64,000 bases of DNA from Aldehydirespirator sp963662645. GTDB lineage: Bacteria > Actinomycetota > Acidimicrobiia > Acidimicrobiales > Aldehydirespiratoraceae. Positions 52,200-61,084 of the stretch are shown piece after piece. The DNA lies in NCBI GenBank assembly GCA_963662645.2, contig OY759762.1, positions 1,550,001-1,614,000 on the forward strand. The letters are read 5' to 3'. Positions within the stretch are counted from its first letter, which is position 1. Every line of letters starts with the position of its first letter. The notes beneath the pieces are model-generated. The model had not been told where the DNA came from. It did no database searches and saw only the letters and a list, made by a program, of their open reading frames with translations. Made by a program: the position numbers and the translations under genes.

Positions 52200-53405
52200 T
52201 CAGTCTCCCTGGCCCAACCGGGCGGCTCTGCGGGACAGCAGCAGGCGGGCGGCCACGCAGGCCACCACCAGGCCCGAGATGACGGTGATCATGTCGCGGG
52301 TGATGTCGGCCTCCAGCTGGAGCTGGGTCGAGCCGGCTCTCAGCAACCCGAAGAAGAACGACGCCGCGGCCACGCCCACCGGGTGCAGCGCCCCCAGCAG
52401 GGCCACTGCGATCGAGTCGAACCCGTAGCCCGGCGAGAACGAGTCCAGGAACCGGCGGTGGGTGCCGAGCACCTCCACCGCGCCGGTGAGCCCGCCCAGC
52501 GCCCCCGACAACAACATCGCCTCGACAATCACCCGGCTCGACGAGATGCCGTTGAAGCGGGCCGCCACCGGGTTGGCGCCCACCAGCCGGAACCGATAGC
52601 CGCCCGGCGTGCGGTAGATGAAGTACCAGCACGCCCCGGCCACGACCAGGGCAGCCACGATCCCCAGGTGCAAGCGGGTGGGGTCCCAGATGCGGGGCAG
52701 CTCGGCGGTGGACTGCACCGGCTCAGTGCCGGTGGGGATCTCACCCTCGAGCGCCCCGCCCGGCTTCACCAGGAACTGCGAGACGCTGAAGGCCACGAAG
52801 TTCATCATGATGGTGGTGATCACCTCGTGCACGCCCCGCCAGGCCTTGAGGGCGGCCGGCACCAAGGCCCACAACGCCCCGGCGGCCGCGCCGGCCAGCA
52901 GAGCGAGGAGCACATGCACCGGCGCCCACGTCGACACATAGATGCCGACCACGCCGGCGGCGATACCCCCGGCCACCAGCTGTCCCTCAACGCCGATGTT
53001 GAACAGGCCGGCGTGGAAGGCGATGGCCACGGCCAGGCCGCCGAAGAGCAGCGGCGTCATCGACACCAGCGTCTCGGCGAAGGGACGCTGGCCGCCGAGG
53101 CTGCCCTCGTAGAGGGCGGTGTAGGCAGTGATCGGGTCGGAACCTGCCGCGATGATCAACGGAGCGGCCAGCGCCAGGGCGGCCAGCACGGTGGCCACGA
53201 AGATGAGGGCGGCCCGGCCCACGCCCTGAGCGAGGTCGGTGGCCGCGGCCCGGGCGACCGCGCTGCCGGCACTGTCGAGGGTGCGCTGCAGCTCGGCAGC
53301 CATGCCGCCGCGGGATCCCGCGACGGGTTCCAGATCAGTGTCCCGCTGTGACCCAGCCGCTGACGGCACGCCGCCGGGACCAGGACCCGCTCCAGCAGAC
53401 ATCAC
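52200..53405 (-). CDS. ABC transporter permease, BMP/nucleoside type (first)
   Basis: A 401-residue protein with a soluble N-terminus of about 45 residues and then about nine helices. Family features: LFGGLAVAIAFHAGLFNIGV EGQL segment, VHEVITTIMMNFVAFSVSQF, GANPVAARFNGISSSRVIVE and SPGYGFDSIAVALLGALHPV. GTG 53405 overlaps the stop of a micro-ORF; ATG follows directly as alternative. N-terminal residues MSAGAGPGPGGVPSAAG are repeated in that micro-ORF. Confidence 0.9.
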   Translation of the reverse strand: MMSAGAGPGPGGVPSAAGSQRDTDLEPVAGSRGGMAAELQRTLDSAGSAVARAAATDLAQGVGRAALIFVATVLAALALAAPLIIAAGSDPITAYTALYEGSLGGQRPFAETLVSMTPLLFGGLAVAIAFHAGLFNIGVEGQLVAGGIAAGVVGIYVSTWAPVHVLLALLAGAAAGALWALVPAALKAWRGVHEVITTIMMNFVAFSVSQFLVKPGGALEGEIPTGTEPVQSTAELPRIWDPTRLHLGIVAALVVAGACWYFIYRTPGGYRFRLVGANPVAARFNGISSSRVIVEAMLLSGALGGLTGAVEVLGTHRRFLDSFSPGYGFDSIAVALLGALHPVGVAAASFFFGLLRAGSTQLQLEADITRDMITVISGLVVACVAARLLLSRRAARLGQGD

Positions 53406-53467
53406 GACACCACCCCAGCCGCTGACGGCACGCCGCCGGGACCAGGACCCGCTCCAGCCGACGTCAC
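53402..53467 (-). CDS. Coupling micro-ORF (21 codons), 62-bp duplication
   Basis: GTG 53467 overlaps the ATPase stop (GTGA) and its TGA overlaps the permease GTG (GTGA); period 62 bp. It begins MTSAGAGPGPGGVPSAAG, like the permease, and ends GVVS, like the ATPase, so it is a tandem copy of the junction. Confidence 0.55.
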   Translation of the reverse strand: MTSAGAGPGPGGVPSAAGVVS

Positions 53468-55029
53468 GACACCACTCCAGCCGCCTCGGGCTCGGCGGCT
53501 GCCGCTCCGCCAGTCATCCAGCGGCCCAGCGTGGTGACGTCCACCTCGCTGGTGGTTGTCTCCCCCGCGATCTGCCCGTCCGACATCACCACGATGCGGT
53601 CGGCCAGAGCCAGGATCTCGGTGAGCTCGAGGCTCACCAGCAGCACTCCCGCTCCCCGGCGGCGCAGCGCCGCAAGCTCAGAGTGCACGAACGCAGCGGC
53701 GGCCACATCGAGGCCCCGGGTGGGCTGGGCGGCCACGAACAGCTCGGGACCCCGGCTCAGTTCGCGGCCCACCACCAGCTTCTGCTGGTTGCCCCCCGAG
53801 AGGCTCCGCAGCGGATCGGTCACCGCCACCGCCTGCACGCCGAAACGGTTCACCACGCCCCGGGCCAGGCGCCGCATCTGCACCAGCGACAGCCACAATC
53901 CTCGCCACGAGAAGGGCGGCCGGCCCTGGAACCCGAGCGTGGCGTTGTGGGCCAGGTCGAGACCGTCGGCGACCGCGGCCCCGTGACGGTCCTCAGCGAT
54001 ATGGGCCACACCGGTGTTCAGGCGGCGGCGCACACTCCAGCGGGTCACGTCGGTGCCGCCCAAGTGCACCGAGCCGGCGCGGCAGCGGCGCACACCCACC
54101 ACCATCTCCACCAACTCGGTCTGGCCGTTGCCCTCCACGCCGGCCACGCCGACGATCTCACCGGGACGGACCTCCAAGTCGATGGGACCGAGCCGGCGGC
54201 CGTCACCCGCGGCGTCGAGCCGCAGCGCCGGCGCGCCCGCGCGGCGGAGACCTCCGGCGCGTTCTGGAGGCGCCGGCAGCTCGTGGCCCACCATCATCCG
54301 GGCCAGCTCGGCCGCCAGGGCGTCGTGCCGGTCCGGGTCGTCGCGCTCGGCCGGGCCGATCTCGCGATGGCCCTCGACCCGCCCGCCCCGCAGCACCGTC
54401 ACCCGATCGCACAGGTCGATCACCTCCGACAGCTTGTGGCTGATGAACACCACCGTGCGGCCCTGGTCGCGCAGGCGGCGCAGCAGCGCCACCAACTCGG
54501 CGACCTCGGTGGGCGCCAGCGCGGCGGTTGGCTCGTCGAGGATCAGCACCTCGGCACCCCGGTAGAGAGCCTTCAGGATCTCCACCCGCTGGCGGGCCCC
54601 CACGGCCAGATCCCCGACCCGGCTGCGGGGGTCGATGCGGAAGCCATAGCGTTCAGACAGCTCAGAGATATCGGCCGCAGCCCGGTCAAGGTCGAGCAGG
54701 CCGCCCCGCAGCAGCGGCTCCCGCCCCAGCACCAGGTTCTCGGCCACCGTGAAGTCGCCGATCAGGCTGAAGTGCTGCTGCACCATGCCGATTCCGAGGT
54801 CGAGCGCGTCGCGGGCGGAGTCGACCACCACCTGCTGTCCGACGATCTCGACGGTGCCGGCCGAGGGCGCGGTCAACCCGAACAGCACCTTCATCAACGT
54901 GGACTTGCCGGCGCCGTTCTCGCCGAGCAGGCCGTGGATGCTGGCCACCTCCACCGTGAGGTCGACGGCGTCGTTGGCGACCACGCCCGGGTAGCGCTTG
55001 GTAATGCCGCGCATGCGCACGGCCGGCAC
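53464..55029 (-). CDS. ABC transporter ATP-binding protein, BMP/nucleoside type
   Basis: A 521-residue tandem ATPase. The first domain has GLLGENGAGKSTLMKVLFGL (Walker A), VQQHFSLIGDFTVAENLVLG, VGARQRVEILKALYRGAEVL and LILDEPTAAL; the second has the degenerate GVAGVEGNGQTELVEMVVG and LSGGNQQKLVVGRELSRGP. This double arrangement is typical of sugar and nucleoside importers. It energises uptake by the two permeases downstream. Confidence 0.92.
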   Translation of the reverse strand: MPAVRMRGITKRYPGVVANDAVDLTVEVASIHGLLGENGAGKSTLMKVLFGLTAPSAGTVEIVGQQVVVDSARDALDLGIGMVQQHFSLIGDFTVAENLVLGREPLLRGGLLDLDRAAADISELSERYGFRIDPRSRVGDLAVGARQRVEILKALYRGAEVLILDEPTAALAPTEVAELVALLRRLRDQGRTVVFISHKLSEVIDLCDRVTVLRGGRVEGHREIGPAERDDPDRHDALAAELARMMVGHELPAPPERAGGLRRAGAPALRLDAAGDGRRLGPIDLEVRPGEIVGVAGVEGNGQTELVEMVVGVRRCRAGSVHLGGTDVTRWSVRRRLNTGVAHIAEDRHGAAVADGLDLAHNATLGFQGRPPFSWRGLWLSLVQMRRLARGVVNRFGVQAVAVTDPLRSLSGGNQQKLVVGRELSRGPELFVAAQPTRGLDVAAAAFVHSELAALRRRGAGVLLVSLELTEILALADRIVVMSDGQIAGETTTSEVDVTTLGRWMTGGAAAAEPEAAGVVS

Positions 55030-55099
55030 GCCGGCCGGCCGTGCGTCTAGCGCGGAGTCATCTGGGGGCAGAGAGTTCTCCTCCGACAGGAGCGAAGCC

Positions 55100-57364
55100 C
55101 TACACGCCCGGATCGACCGAAATCGAACCCGACTTGATCCCTTCGACCGCAGCGTTCACCGCGTCCTGGATCTCGGCCGACAGGCTGCCGAACGTCTTCT
55201 CGCAGACGCCCACGTAGCCGCCCTGGAGATCCAGCACGGAAACGCCGCCGGCGAAGGTGCCGTTGGCCACCTGCTGCGCGGCCCGGAACACCGACCCGGC
55301 CACGTCCTTGGTGGCCGAGGTCAGGTAGTTGTCGGGCGCCAGCTGGTCCTTGCAGGTGTCTGTGCCGATCACCCAGTGGCCGGAACCGCGGTCCTTGGCC
55401 TCCTCGTAGGCGCCGAGGCCGGAGAGTCCGGCCACCTCGAAGACGATGTCGGCGCCGTCGTCGTAAGCAGCCGAGGACAGCTCCCGGCCGGTGGTGGGAT
55501 CGTCGAAGGCGCCCACCCACGACACGGTCACCTCGGCCGCGGAGTTCACCGACGCCACGCCCTGCTGGAACCCGCTCAGGAAGCGCACCGTCGGGGGGAT
55601 CTCGATGCCGCCGACGTAGGCGAGCTTGTCGGCCTGGGTGGTCATGCCCGCGATGATGCCCGCGAGGTAGGCGGCCTCGTGCTCGGCGTACAGCACGCTC
55701 TGCACGTTGGGCAGCGGTTCGCCCGGGTCGAAGCCGCGGGCGCTGTCGGCAACGGCGTCGATGAGCACGAAATTGGAGTCGGGGTTGGCTTCGGCGACCT
55801 CCTCGATGGCGTCGGTGATGAGGAAGCCAACGCCCACGGTGAGGTTCGCGCCAGCGTCGACCGACTGCTGGAGGTTGGGCACGTACTGGGCCTGCTCGCT
55901 CGACTCGATCACGTCGCCGGAGCCGCCGAGTTGTGTGGCGGCCTGAGTGATGCCGGCCCAGGCGAGGTCGTTGAAGCCCTCGTCGCCGAGACCGGCCTGA
56001 TCGGTGACCATCACCCAGCGGAAGCCGGTCATGTCCACGCCGGTACCGCCCGGCAGGAAGGCGTTGGTCCAAAGGTCGGCGCTGTTGACCGCGGTGCTGA
56101 TGACGCCAGCGTCGAACATCCGGCCGGCGACGCCGCCCCACACGGAGCCTTCCATGGCGCCGAGGCCGAGTCGCTCGGTGGTGTCGCTGACGACCAGGTT
56201 CTTCATGACCTCGTAGGCGGCCTCGCCGACGCTGATCTCGAAGTCGGGCCAGATCTCGTTGATGTAGGCGATGACCGGACCCGGGTCGTCCAGGAACGCC
56301 TGGAGGCCGGCCTGGGCCGCCTCGGCGAAGGCTCGGACGATGTCGGGGTTGGCCGCGGCGTACTCGTCGGAGGTGAACAGCGTGGTGGCGTAGGAGGGGA
56401 ACCCGAGGGTGGTGCCGGTCAGCATGGCAGGGTCGGCGCCGGCCAACCGGGCGAAGTGGGGGCTGGTCGTGGCCATCGACTGGACACCCCATCCCTCGTT
56501 CTCGCCCCAGGCGGCCAGGTTGCCGTCAAAGGCGATCTCCTCGACCGAGAGGCTGTTCTCCCTCTTCAACACCTCCCAGAAGACCTGGCCCGGGAAGACC
56601 TGCACCTCGGAAAAGCCATCCAAACCGGTGATTCCCGAGGAGGCGTGCACCATGAAACCGAGCGGCGACTCCTGATAGGTGGCGAAGAACGTGACCAGGT
56701 CGGCGCCCCCGGCCGATGCGAGCACAACGTTCTCCGCGAGGGCCATGCCGAAGGTGACGTTGCCGGTCACGATGTCGTTGGCGGCGCGGATGCCGGGACC
56801 GCCGGGGCGGATCTCGACATCGAGGTTGCGCTCCTCGAAGAAGCCGAGAAGGTCGGCGGCGTAGAGCGCGGCGTGGTCAGTCGAGGGGAACCAGTCGGTC
56901 TGTATCGACACCGAAGTCATCTCCGGCAGCACCGTCATGGCTCCGGCGGCGGCCATCGACTCGACGGCCATCTCGGCCTCCTCGGCGGCTGTCTCGGCCT
57001 CCGTGGCTCTCGACTCGGCGGCCGAAGCGGCTTCTTGCGCAGCCGCGAGCTCTGCCTCGAGCTCGGCCATTTCCTCGTCGGAGACGGCCGCGTCGGAGGC
57101 GGCCGCTTCCAGAGCCGCCGCAGCCTCAGCCGCAGCCGCGGCCGCAGCGTCGGCCTCGGCCCGGGCGGTGTCGGCTTCGGCCCGGGCGGCGTCGGCCTCG
57201 GCCTCGGCAGCCTCGACGGCGGCTGTGTCTACCTCCGGAGCTGCCGCTGGGGCAGGCTCGGCGGCCTCATCAGCGTCGTCGCCGCAGGCGGCTGCGACGA
57301 GTGCGAACACGGCCAGCAGTGCCAGGGCGGCACGCATGGGCTTGCGACGGGAACGGGTGGACAT
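55100..57364 (-). CDS. Fused substrate-binding lipoprotein: NMT1/THI5 domain plus BMP domain
   Basis: A 754-residue protein. Lipoprotein signal with lipobox LVAAACGDD (Cys about 27), an Ala/Glu-rich helical stalk (about 30-140), then an NMT1/THI5-like binding domain (about 145-440: SVSIQTDWFPSTDHAALYAA, GGPGIRAANDIVTGNVTFGM, GEAAYEVMKNL), then a complete BMP/PnrA-like nucleoside-binding domain (about 445-754: RWVMVTDQAGLGDEGFNDLA, YAEHEAAYLAGIIAG, IGTDTCKDQLAPDNY). Both domains normally occur as separate proteins. Upstream are the permease and ATPase of an NMT1-type importer, downstream those of a BMP-type importer, so one anchored protein could serve both. No stop or frame break separates the domains. 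Confidence 0.9.
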   Translation of the reverse strand: MSTRSRRKPMRAALALLAVFALVAAACGDDADEAAEPAPAAAPEVDTAAVEAAEAEADAARAEADTARAEADAAAAAAAEAAAALEAAASDAAVSDEEMAELEAELAAAQEAASAAESRATEAETAAEEAEMAVESMAAAGAMTVLPEMTSVSIQTDWFPSTDHAALYAADLLGFFEERNLDVEIRPGGPGIRAANDIVTGNVTFGMALAENVVLASAGGADLVTFFATYQESPLGFMVHASSGITGLDGFSEVQVFPGQVFWEVLKRENSLSVEEIAFDGNLAAWGENEGWGVQSMATTSPHFARLAGADPAMLTGTTLGFPSYATTLFTSDEYAAANPDIVRAFAEAAQAGLQAFLDDPGPVIAYINEIWPDFEISVGEAAYEVMKNLVVSDTTERLGLGAMEGSVWGGVAGRMFDAGVISTAVNSADLWTNAFLPGGTGVDMTGFRWVMVTDQAGLGDEGFNDLAWAGITQAATQLGGSGDVIESSEQAQYVPNLQQSVDAGANLTVGVGFLITDAIEEVAEANPDSNFVLIDAVADSARGFDPGEPLPNVQSVLYAEHEAAYLAGIIAGMTTQADKLAYVGGIEIPPTVRFLSGFQQGVASVNSAAEVTVSWVGAFDDPTTGRELSSAAYDDGADIVFEVAGLSGLGAYEEAKDRGSGHWVIGTDTCKDQLAPDNYLTSATKDVAGSVFRAAQQVANGTFAGGVSVLDLQGGYVGVCEKTFGSLSAEIQDAVNAAVEGIKSGSISVDPGV

Positions 57365-57466
57365 GGGGTGCTCCTCGGTAGGACGGAAAGCGGGAAGTAG
57401 GTCGTCGGCGATTCTCGCGAAGGAGCGGCGACAATGAGAACGCGGGCGACCGCCGACGGCCCGGTA

Positions 57467-58270
57467 TCAGGTGTCGGCGATGCGGGCCGACTCGTGCCAG
57501 TGCCTCAGCACCCGGTTCCCGGCCGCGGAGACGAGGAGGAAGAACGTGATGCCCAGCGCGGACGAGACCGCGATGGCAGCGAAGACGAAATCGGTCTTCA
57601 ACTGGGTGCTGCCGAAGGTGACCCAGTAGCCGAGCCCGGCCTCGTCGCCGCCCCGGCCGACCACGATCTCGCCGACGATCGCGCCGATAACAGCCAGTCC
57701 GGCCGAGATCCGCAGCCCGGTGAACAGGTACGGCAGCGAGCTCGGGATGCGGATCTTCGTGAACGTGAACCATGAGTTCTGCCGCCGGCCGCGCAGCCGG
57801 ATCAGATCGACGAGGGCGGCGTCGGCCGAGCGCAGCCCGGCGAGGCTGTTGGCCAGGATCGGGAACAGGGTGATGGTGAAGGCGACCAGCATCACCGACT
57901 GGCGCCCAGGCCCCCACCACAGGACATACAGCGGGGCAACCGCCACAGCCGGGACGGTTTGCAGCAGCACCGCCCAGGGGAAGAAAGCCCGCTCGAGCAT
58001 GCGGCTCAGGCTGAGGAACAGGGCCGCGCCCACGCCTACCGCGGTGGCGAACAAGAACCCGACGACCGACGCGTACAGCGTGTTCTTGAACCCGATCCAC
58101 AGGCGGTCGAAGTCGGTGACGGTCGTGTCCAACACACGGCCCGGCGAGGGAAAGACGAAGGGCTTCGGATCCAGGATCCGCACGGCCGCCCACCACACGA
58201 AGAGAAACACGGCCAGCACGATCAACTGCGGCGTCACGCCGGCGACGATGGATCGCAGACGCGCCCTCAT
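57467..58270 (-). CDS. ABC transporter permease, NMT1/TauC-SsuC type
   Basis: A 267-residue protein with about six helices. LLQTVPAVAVAPLYVLWWGP and LFPILANSLAGLRSADAALV DLIRLRG are the typical EAA-loop region of the SsuC/TauC/ThiX family; GLRISAGLAVIGAIVGEIVV follows. Its ATG overlaps the stop of the ATPase (ATGA). It works with the ATPase upstream and presumably the NMT1 domain of the fused lipoprotein. Confidence 0.9.
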   Translation of the reverse strand: MRARLRSIVAGVTPQLIVLAVFLFVWWAAVRILDPKPFVFPSPGRVLDTTVTDFDRLWIGFKNTLYASVVGFLFATAVGVGAALFLSLSRMLERAFFPWAVLLQTVPAVAVAPLYVLWWGPGRQSVMLVAFTITLFPILANSLAGLRSADAALVDLIRLRGRRQNSWFTFTKIRIPSSLPYLFTGLRISAGLAVIGAIVGEIVVGRGGDEAGLGYWVTFGSTQLKTDFVFAAIAVSSALGITFFLLVSAAGNRVLRHWHESARIADT

Positions 58271-59220
58271 TCGCGTCCCGCCACGGTCTCGTGTCCCTCG
58301 GCGACATCGTGCGCCTCGGCGACATCGTGCGCAGCCATGATCTCGCTCACTTCGCGGGCCACGGCCGCGAACTCGGCGCTGGTCCTGAGCGCCGCGCGGC
58401 GATCGTCGCCAAATGGCACGTCGACGATGCCGACGATCCGGCCCGGTGCGGGACTCATCACCGCGACCCGGTCGGCGAGGAAGGCGGCCTCGCCAATGGA
58501 ATGCGTCACGAACACACCTGTCACGCCCCGATCCCGCTGGAGCCGGATCAAGTCGTAGTTCAAGCGATTGCGGGTGATCTCGTCGAGAGCCGCGAACGGC
58601 TCGTCGAACAGCATCAACTGGGGGTCGGTGGCTAAGGTCCGGGCCAGGCTGACCCGCATCTTCATGCCGCCGCTGAGCTCCGCCGGGTAGCTGCCCTCGA
58701 AGTCCGCGAGCCCGACCAGCCGGAGGGCGCTGCGGGCGCGGTCCCGGCGCTCCTGCTTGCGGACCCCGTCCACCTCAAGGAAGAGCTCGACATTGCGGAT
58801 GGCGGTACGCCACGGCAAGAGGTGGGCGTCCTGGAACACGTAACCGGTCTCCGGACGGTCGCCCCCGAAGTCCACGACGCCGTCGGTCGGCGTCAGGAGT
58901 CCAGCGATGATCTTGAGGAGCGTGGACTTGCCGCATCCCGAAGGACCGACCACGGCGACCATCTCCCCCGCGCCAATCGTCAGATCAACCCCGGTCAGCG
59001 CAAGGAACCCCGTCCGGAATCGCCGGTCCACTCCCTCGATGGCGACCGTCACGCCGACCTGAGCCGCGTCCACGGGCGCGGCGTGCCCGCTGGCCTCGGA
59101 CCCCTGGGCGTTCGCTTGGCCCACTACGCTGAGAGCCAGCGCGGATAGTTCGAAACCCGTCGCGTGACAGCGTTGTGTCTCCCGCTCTTGTTCGCTGCGC
59201 TCATGGGCCGCTCGGGCCAC
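58267..59220 (-). CDS. ABC transporter ATP-binding protein, NMT1/SsuB type
   Basis: A single ATPase domain begins at about residue 57 (VAIEGVDRRFRTGFLALTGV): VAVVGPSGCGKSTLLKIIAG (Walker A), YVFQDAHLLPWRTAIRNVEL, ELSGGMKMRVSLARTLATDP (signature) and LMLFDEPFAALDEITR (Walker B). The longest frame gives 317 residues; the first 55 are not ATPase-like, so a later GTG (for example near 59052) may be the true start. The C-terminus has a short duplication (AHDVAEAHDVAEGHE). Confidence 0.9.
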   Translation of the reverse strand: MARAAHERSEQERETQRCHATGFELSALALSVVGQANAQGSEASGHAAPVDAAQVGVTVAIEGVDRRFRTGFLALTGVDLTIGAGEMVAVVGPSGCGKSTLLKIIAGLLTPTDGVVDFGGDRPETGYVFQDAHLLPWRTAIRNVELFLEVDGVRKQERRDRARSALRLVGLADFEGSYPAELSGGMKMRVSLARTLATDPQLMLFDEPFAALDEITRNRLNYDLIRLQRDRGVTGVFVTHSIGEAAFLADRVAVMSPAPGRIVGIVDVPFGDDRRAALRTSAEFAAVAREVSEIMAAHDVAEAHDVAEGHETVAGRE

Positions 59221-59277
59221 GGCCTCGCTCGGCGCCTCGCGATATTCCGCATGGATCGCTCCCTATCCGTTCGGCCT

Positions 59278-60318
59278 CTAGGCGCCCCAGCGGCCTCCCG
59301 CCCAAGTGGCATCGGGCCGCAGGGGGCCAGCCTCGGCGGCCAGATCGGCCAGGATCCGGCGGTACTCCAGGGTCATGCGGTCGCCCTTGGTGTGGACCTC
59401 GGTGGTGACCTCCGCGGGGAAGTCCGAGGGCATCCGCTCCAGCAGGGCCCGGTCCTCGCACTGCACGGTGCGGTCCACGCCGATGATGCCCTGGGCCTTC
59501 TCGTCGTCGGGGTCGTCGTTGCGAGCCACGAACTGGCAGAACAGGGTGCGGTGGTCATCCACCGGGGCGCACGTCTTGTAGAGCACATGGCGCAGGCCGT
59601 TGGGGTACTCCAGCACGCCCCGGAAGACCATGGGCTGGACCAGCTCGGCGTGGGTGGTGCGGGTGATGAAGTCGTCGGTGATGCCGGTGTTGCGCTTCTG
59701 CTGCTCGGTGACCCGAGACTGGTACGAGATGGTGAAGCTCAGGTTCCAGCCGTCGCGCACCAGGTCGTAGTCGGACATGCGGGGCGCGTCGGCATCGCCG
59801 ATGCTGCCCCGGTGCACGAACGACAAATGGCTCACGTCGAGCGCGTTGTCCACCACCCGGGGAGCGGCTGCGTCCCAGACCTCCATCATCTCGTGGATAA
59901 GCACGTAGTCGGGGTCGTCCAGCTCGGGCAGGTCGGGGATCGGGGCCCTGGGCTCCTCGGCCGCGCAGATCCACACCATCTCGTAGCGCTCGTCGGCGTG
60001 CACCGGCTGGAGGCGGGCCCGGCGGGGGATGGGAGTGGACGGATCGTTCTGGGGGATGCACACGCAGCGGCCGGAGCCGTCGTACTGCCAGCCGTGGTAG
60101 CCGCACACCAGACGGTCGCCGGTCAGCCAGCCCTGCGACAGGCGGGCGCCGCGGTGGGGGCACAGGTCGAAGGCGGCGTGCACCGAGCCGTCGGAAGTGC
60201 GCCATACCACGTACTCCTCGCCGAAGAGCACCGCCTGATGGGGCTTGTCGGTCAGCTCGGCCGAGTACACGACCGGATACCAGAACTCCCTCAAAGCAGG
60301 AACCTCACTGACGAGCAT
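59278..60318 (-). CDS. Rieske [2Fe-2S] oxygenase, oxygenase subunit
   Basis: A 346-residue protein. The Rieske cluster motif is complete: LCPHRGARLSQGWL and CGYHGWQYDGSGRC. The mononuclear iron site is in VVDNALDVSHLSFVHRGSIG (two His and an Asp). Length and layout fit the single-component oxygenases such as vanillate or N-methylpurine demethylases and 3-ketosteroid hydroxylases; a reductase is not in the window. It precedes the importer operon on the same strand (57-nt gap), so it may act on an imported substrate. Confidence 0.88.
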   Translation of the reverse strand: MLVSEVPALREFWYPVVYSAELTDKPHQAVLFGEEYVVWRTSDGSVHAAFDLCPHRGARLSQGWLTGDRLVCGYHGWQYDGSGRCVCIPQNDPSTPIPRRARLQPVHADERYEMVWICAAEEPRAPIPDLPELDDPDYVLIHEMMEVWDAAAPRVVDNALDVSHLSFVHRGSIGDADAPRMSDYDLVRDGWNLSFTISYQSRVTEQQKRNTGITDDFITRTTHAELVQPMVFRGVLEYPNGLRHVLYKTCAPVDDHRTLFCQFVARNDDPDDEKAQGIIGVDRTVQCEDRALLERMPSDFPAEVTTEVHTKGDRMTLEYRRILADLAAEAGPLRPDATWAGGRWGA

Positions 60319-60396
60319 CGCTGCCTCCCACGGCCGCTGGTGTCACCGATGCTAGTGACCTCAAGAACGTTGCGAGACCTCGGGAGCCGGCGACCA

Positions 60397-60789
60397 TCAG
60401 CCGCCGCTAGGCCAGTGCCGAACCTCCAAGTCAGGCATGGGAAAGTCCGTGACGTTGGCCGTGGCGAGGGCGGCCCCAACCCCGACGGCGGCGGCCGCAA
60501 TCAGGCAGTCGGCCTGATGCAGGGTGATGCCGCTGGCGGCGAACTCCCGGCGCCAGCGGCCAGCCCGCTCGCCCTCGGCAGCACCCAACTGCGCCATCCG
60601 CAGCGCCTGAACCATGCGGCGGGCCGCGGGTTCCTCATCGGGTCTCAGACCACGCCATATTTCCTCAACCGAGACCGCGGACACCCACGGCTCCACTCCC
60701 ACGCGGCGCAGGCTCCGAAGACGTTCAGCTGCAGGCCGGCCGCGGAGCGCGTCAATGAGAACAGTGGAGTCCAACAACAGCCGGGACAC
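60397..60789 (-). CDS. VapC-type PIN-domain toxin
   Basis: GTG 60789 starts VSRLLLDSTVLIDALRGRPA with the first catalytic Asp; SVEEIWRGLRP gives the Glu, HQADCLIAAAAVGVGAALAT the later Asp, and ATANVTDFPMPDLEV the final one. 130 residues, typical. It follows the antitoxin with a 2-nt gap. PIN toxins cleave tRNA or rRNA. Confidence 0.9.
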   Translation of the reverse strand: MSRLLLDSTVLIDALRGRPAAERLRSLRRVGVEPWVSAVSVEEIWRGLRPDEEPAARRMVQALRMAQLGAAEGERAGRWRREFAASGITLHQADCLIAAAAVGVGAALATANVTDFPMPDLEVRHWPSGG

Positions 60790-60791
60790 GC

Positions 60792-61031
60792 TCAGCCCGA
60801 TCGGCGCGGGTCGCCGTGCCGCTGCGTACGGACCCAGACCGCGGGATCGTCGTCCCAATCGTGGCCCGCGTCGGCGATCGAGCCGAGTGATGCCTCGATC
60901 TCGTCCCAGCGCCGCTCGTCATCAAGACCGCGCCTAATCATCGCGGCGATGAACGCGCTTCTCCGGCGGGGGCCGGCACGGCGGTCGATGTCCTCAACGA
61001 GCTCGTCCTCCAACTGTATGTGCAAACGCAT
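60792..61031 (-). CDS. VapB-type ribbon-helix-helix antitoxin
   Basis: ATG 61031 gives 79 residues beginning MRLHIQLEDELVEDIDRRAG, a ribbon-helix-helix start, then RRSAFIAAMIRRGLDDERRW and an acidic/aromatic toxin-binding tail (DAGHDWDDDPAVWVRTQRHG). An ATG six codons upstream (61049) is alternative. The A+T-rich TTATATATACACA just upstream is the likely promoter and operator. Confidence 0.85.
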   Translation of the reverse strand: MRLHIQLEDELVEDIDRRAGPRRRSAFIAAMIRRGLDDERRWDEIEASLGSIADAGHDWDDDPAVWVRTQRHGDPRRSG

Positions 61032-61084
61032 GTGCTTATATATACACATTAGCTCGCCATCCCGCAAGGGGTAGCGTCTGCCGC

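Noticed and set aside
54998..57400. 800-codon plus-strand frame opposite the fused lipoprotein
   Set aside because: No domain signature; the minus strand encodes clear NMT1 and BMP domains with a lipobox.
59221..59277. TPP or purine riboswitch ahead of the importer operon
   Set aside because: The gap is only 57 nt and no conserved riboswitch core was seen.
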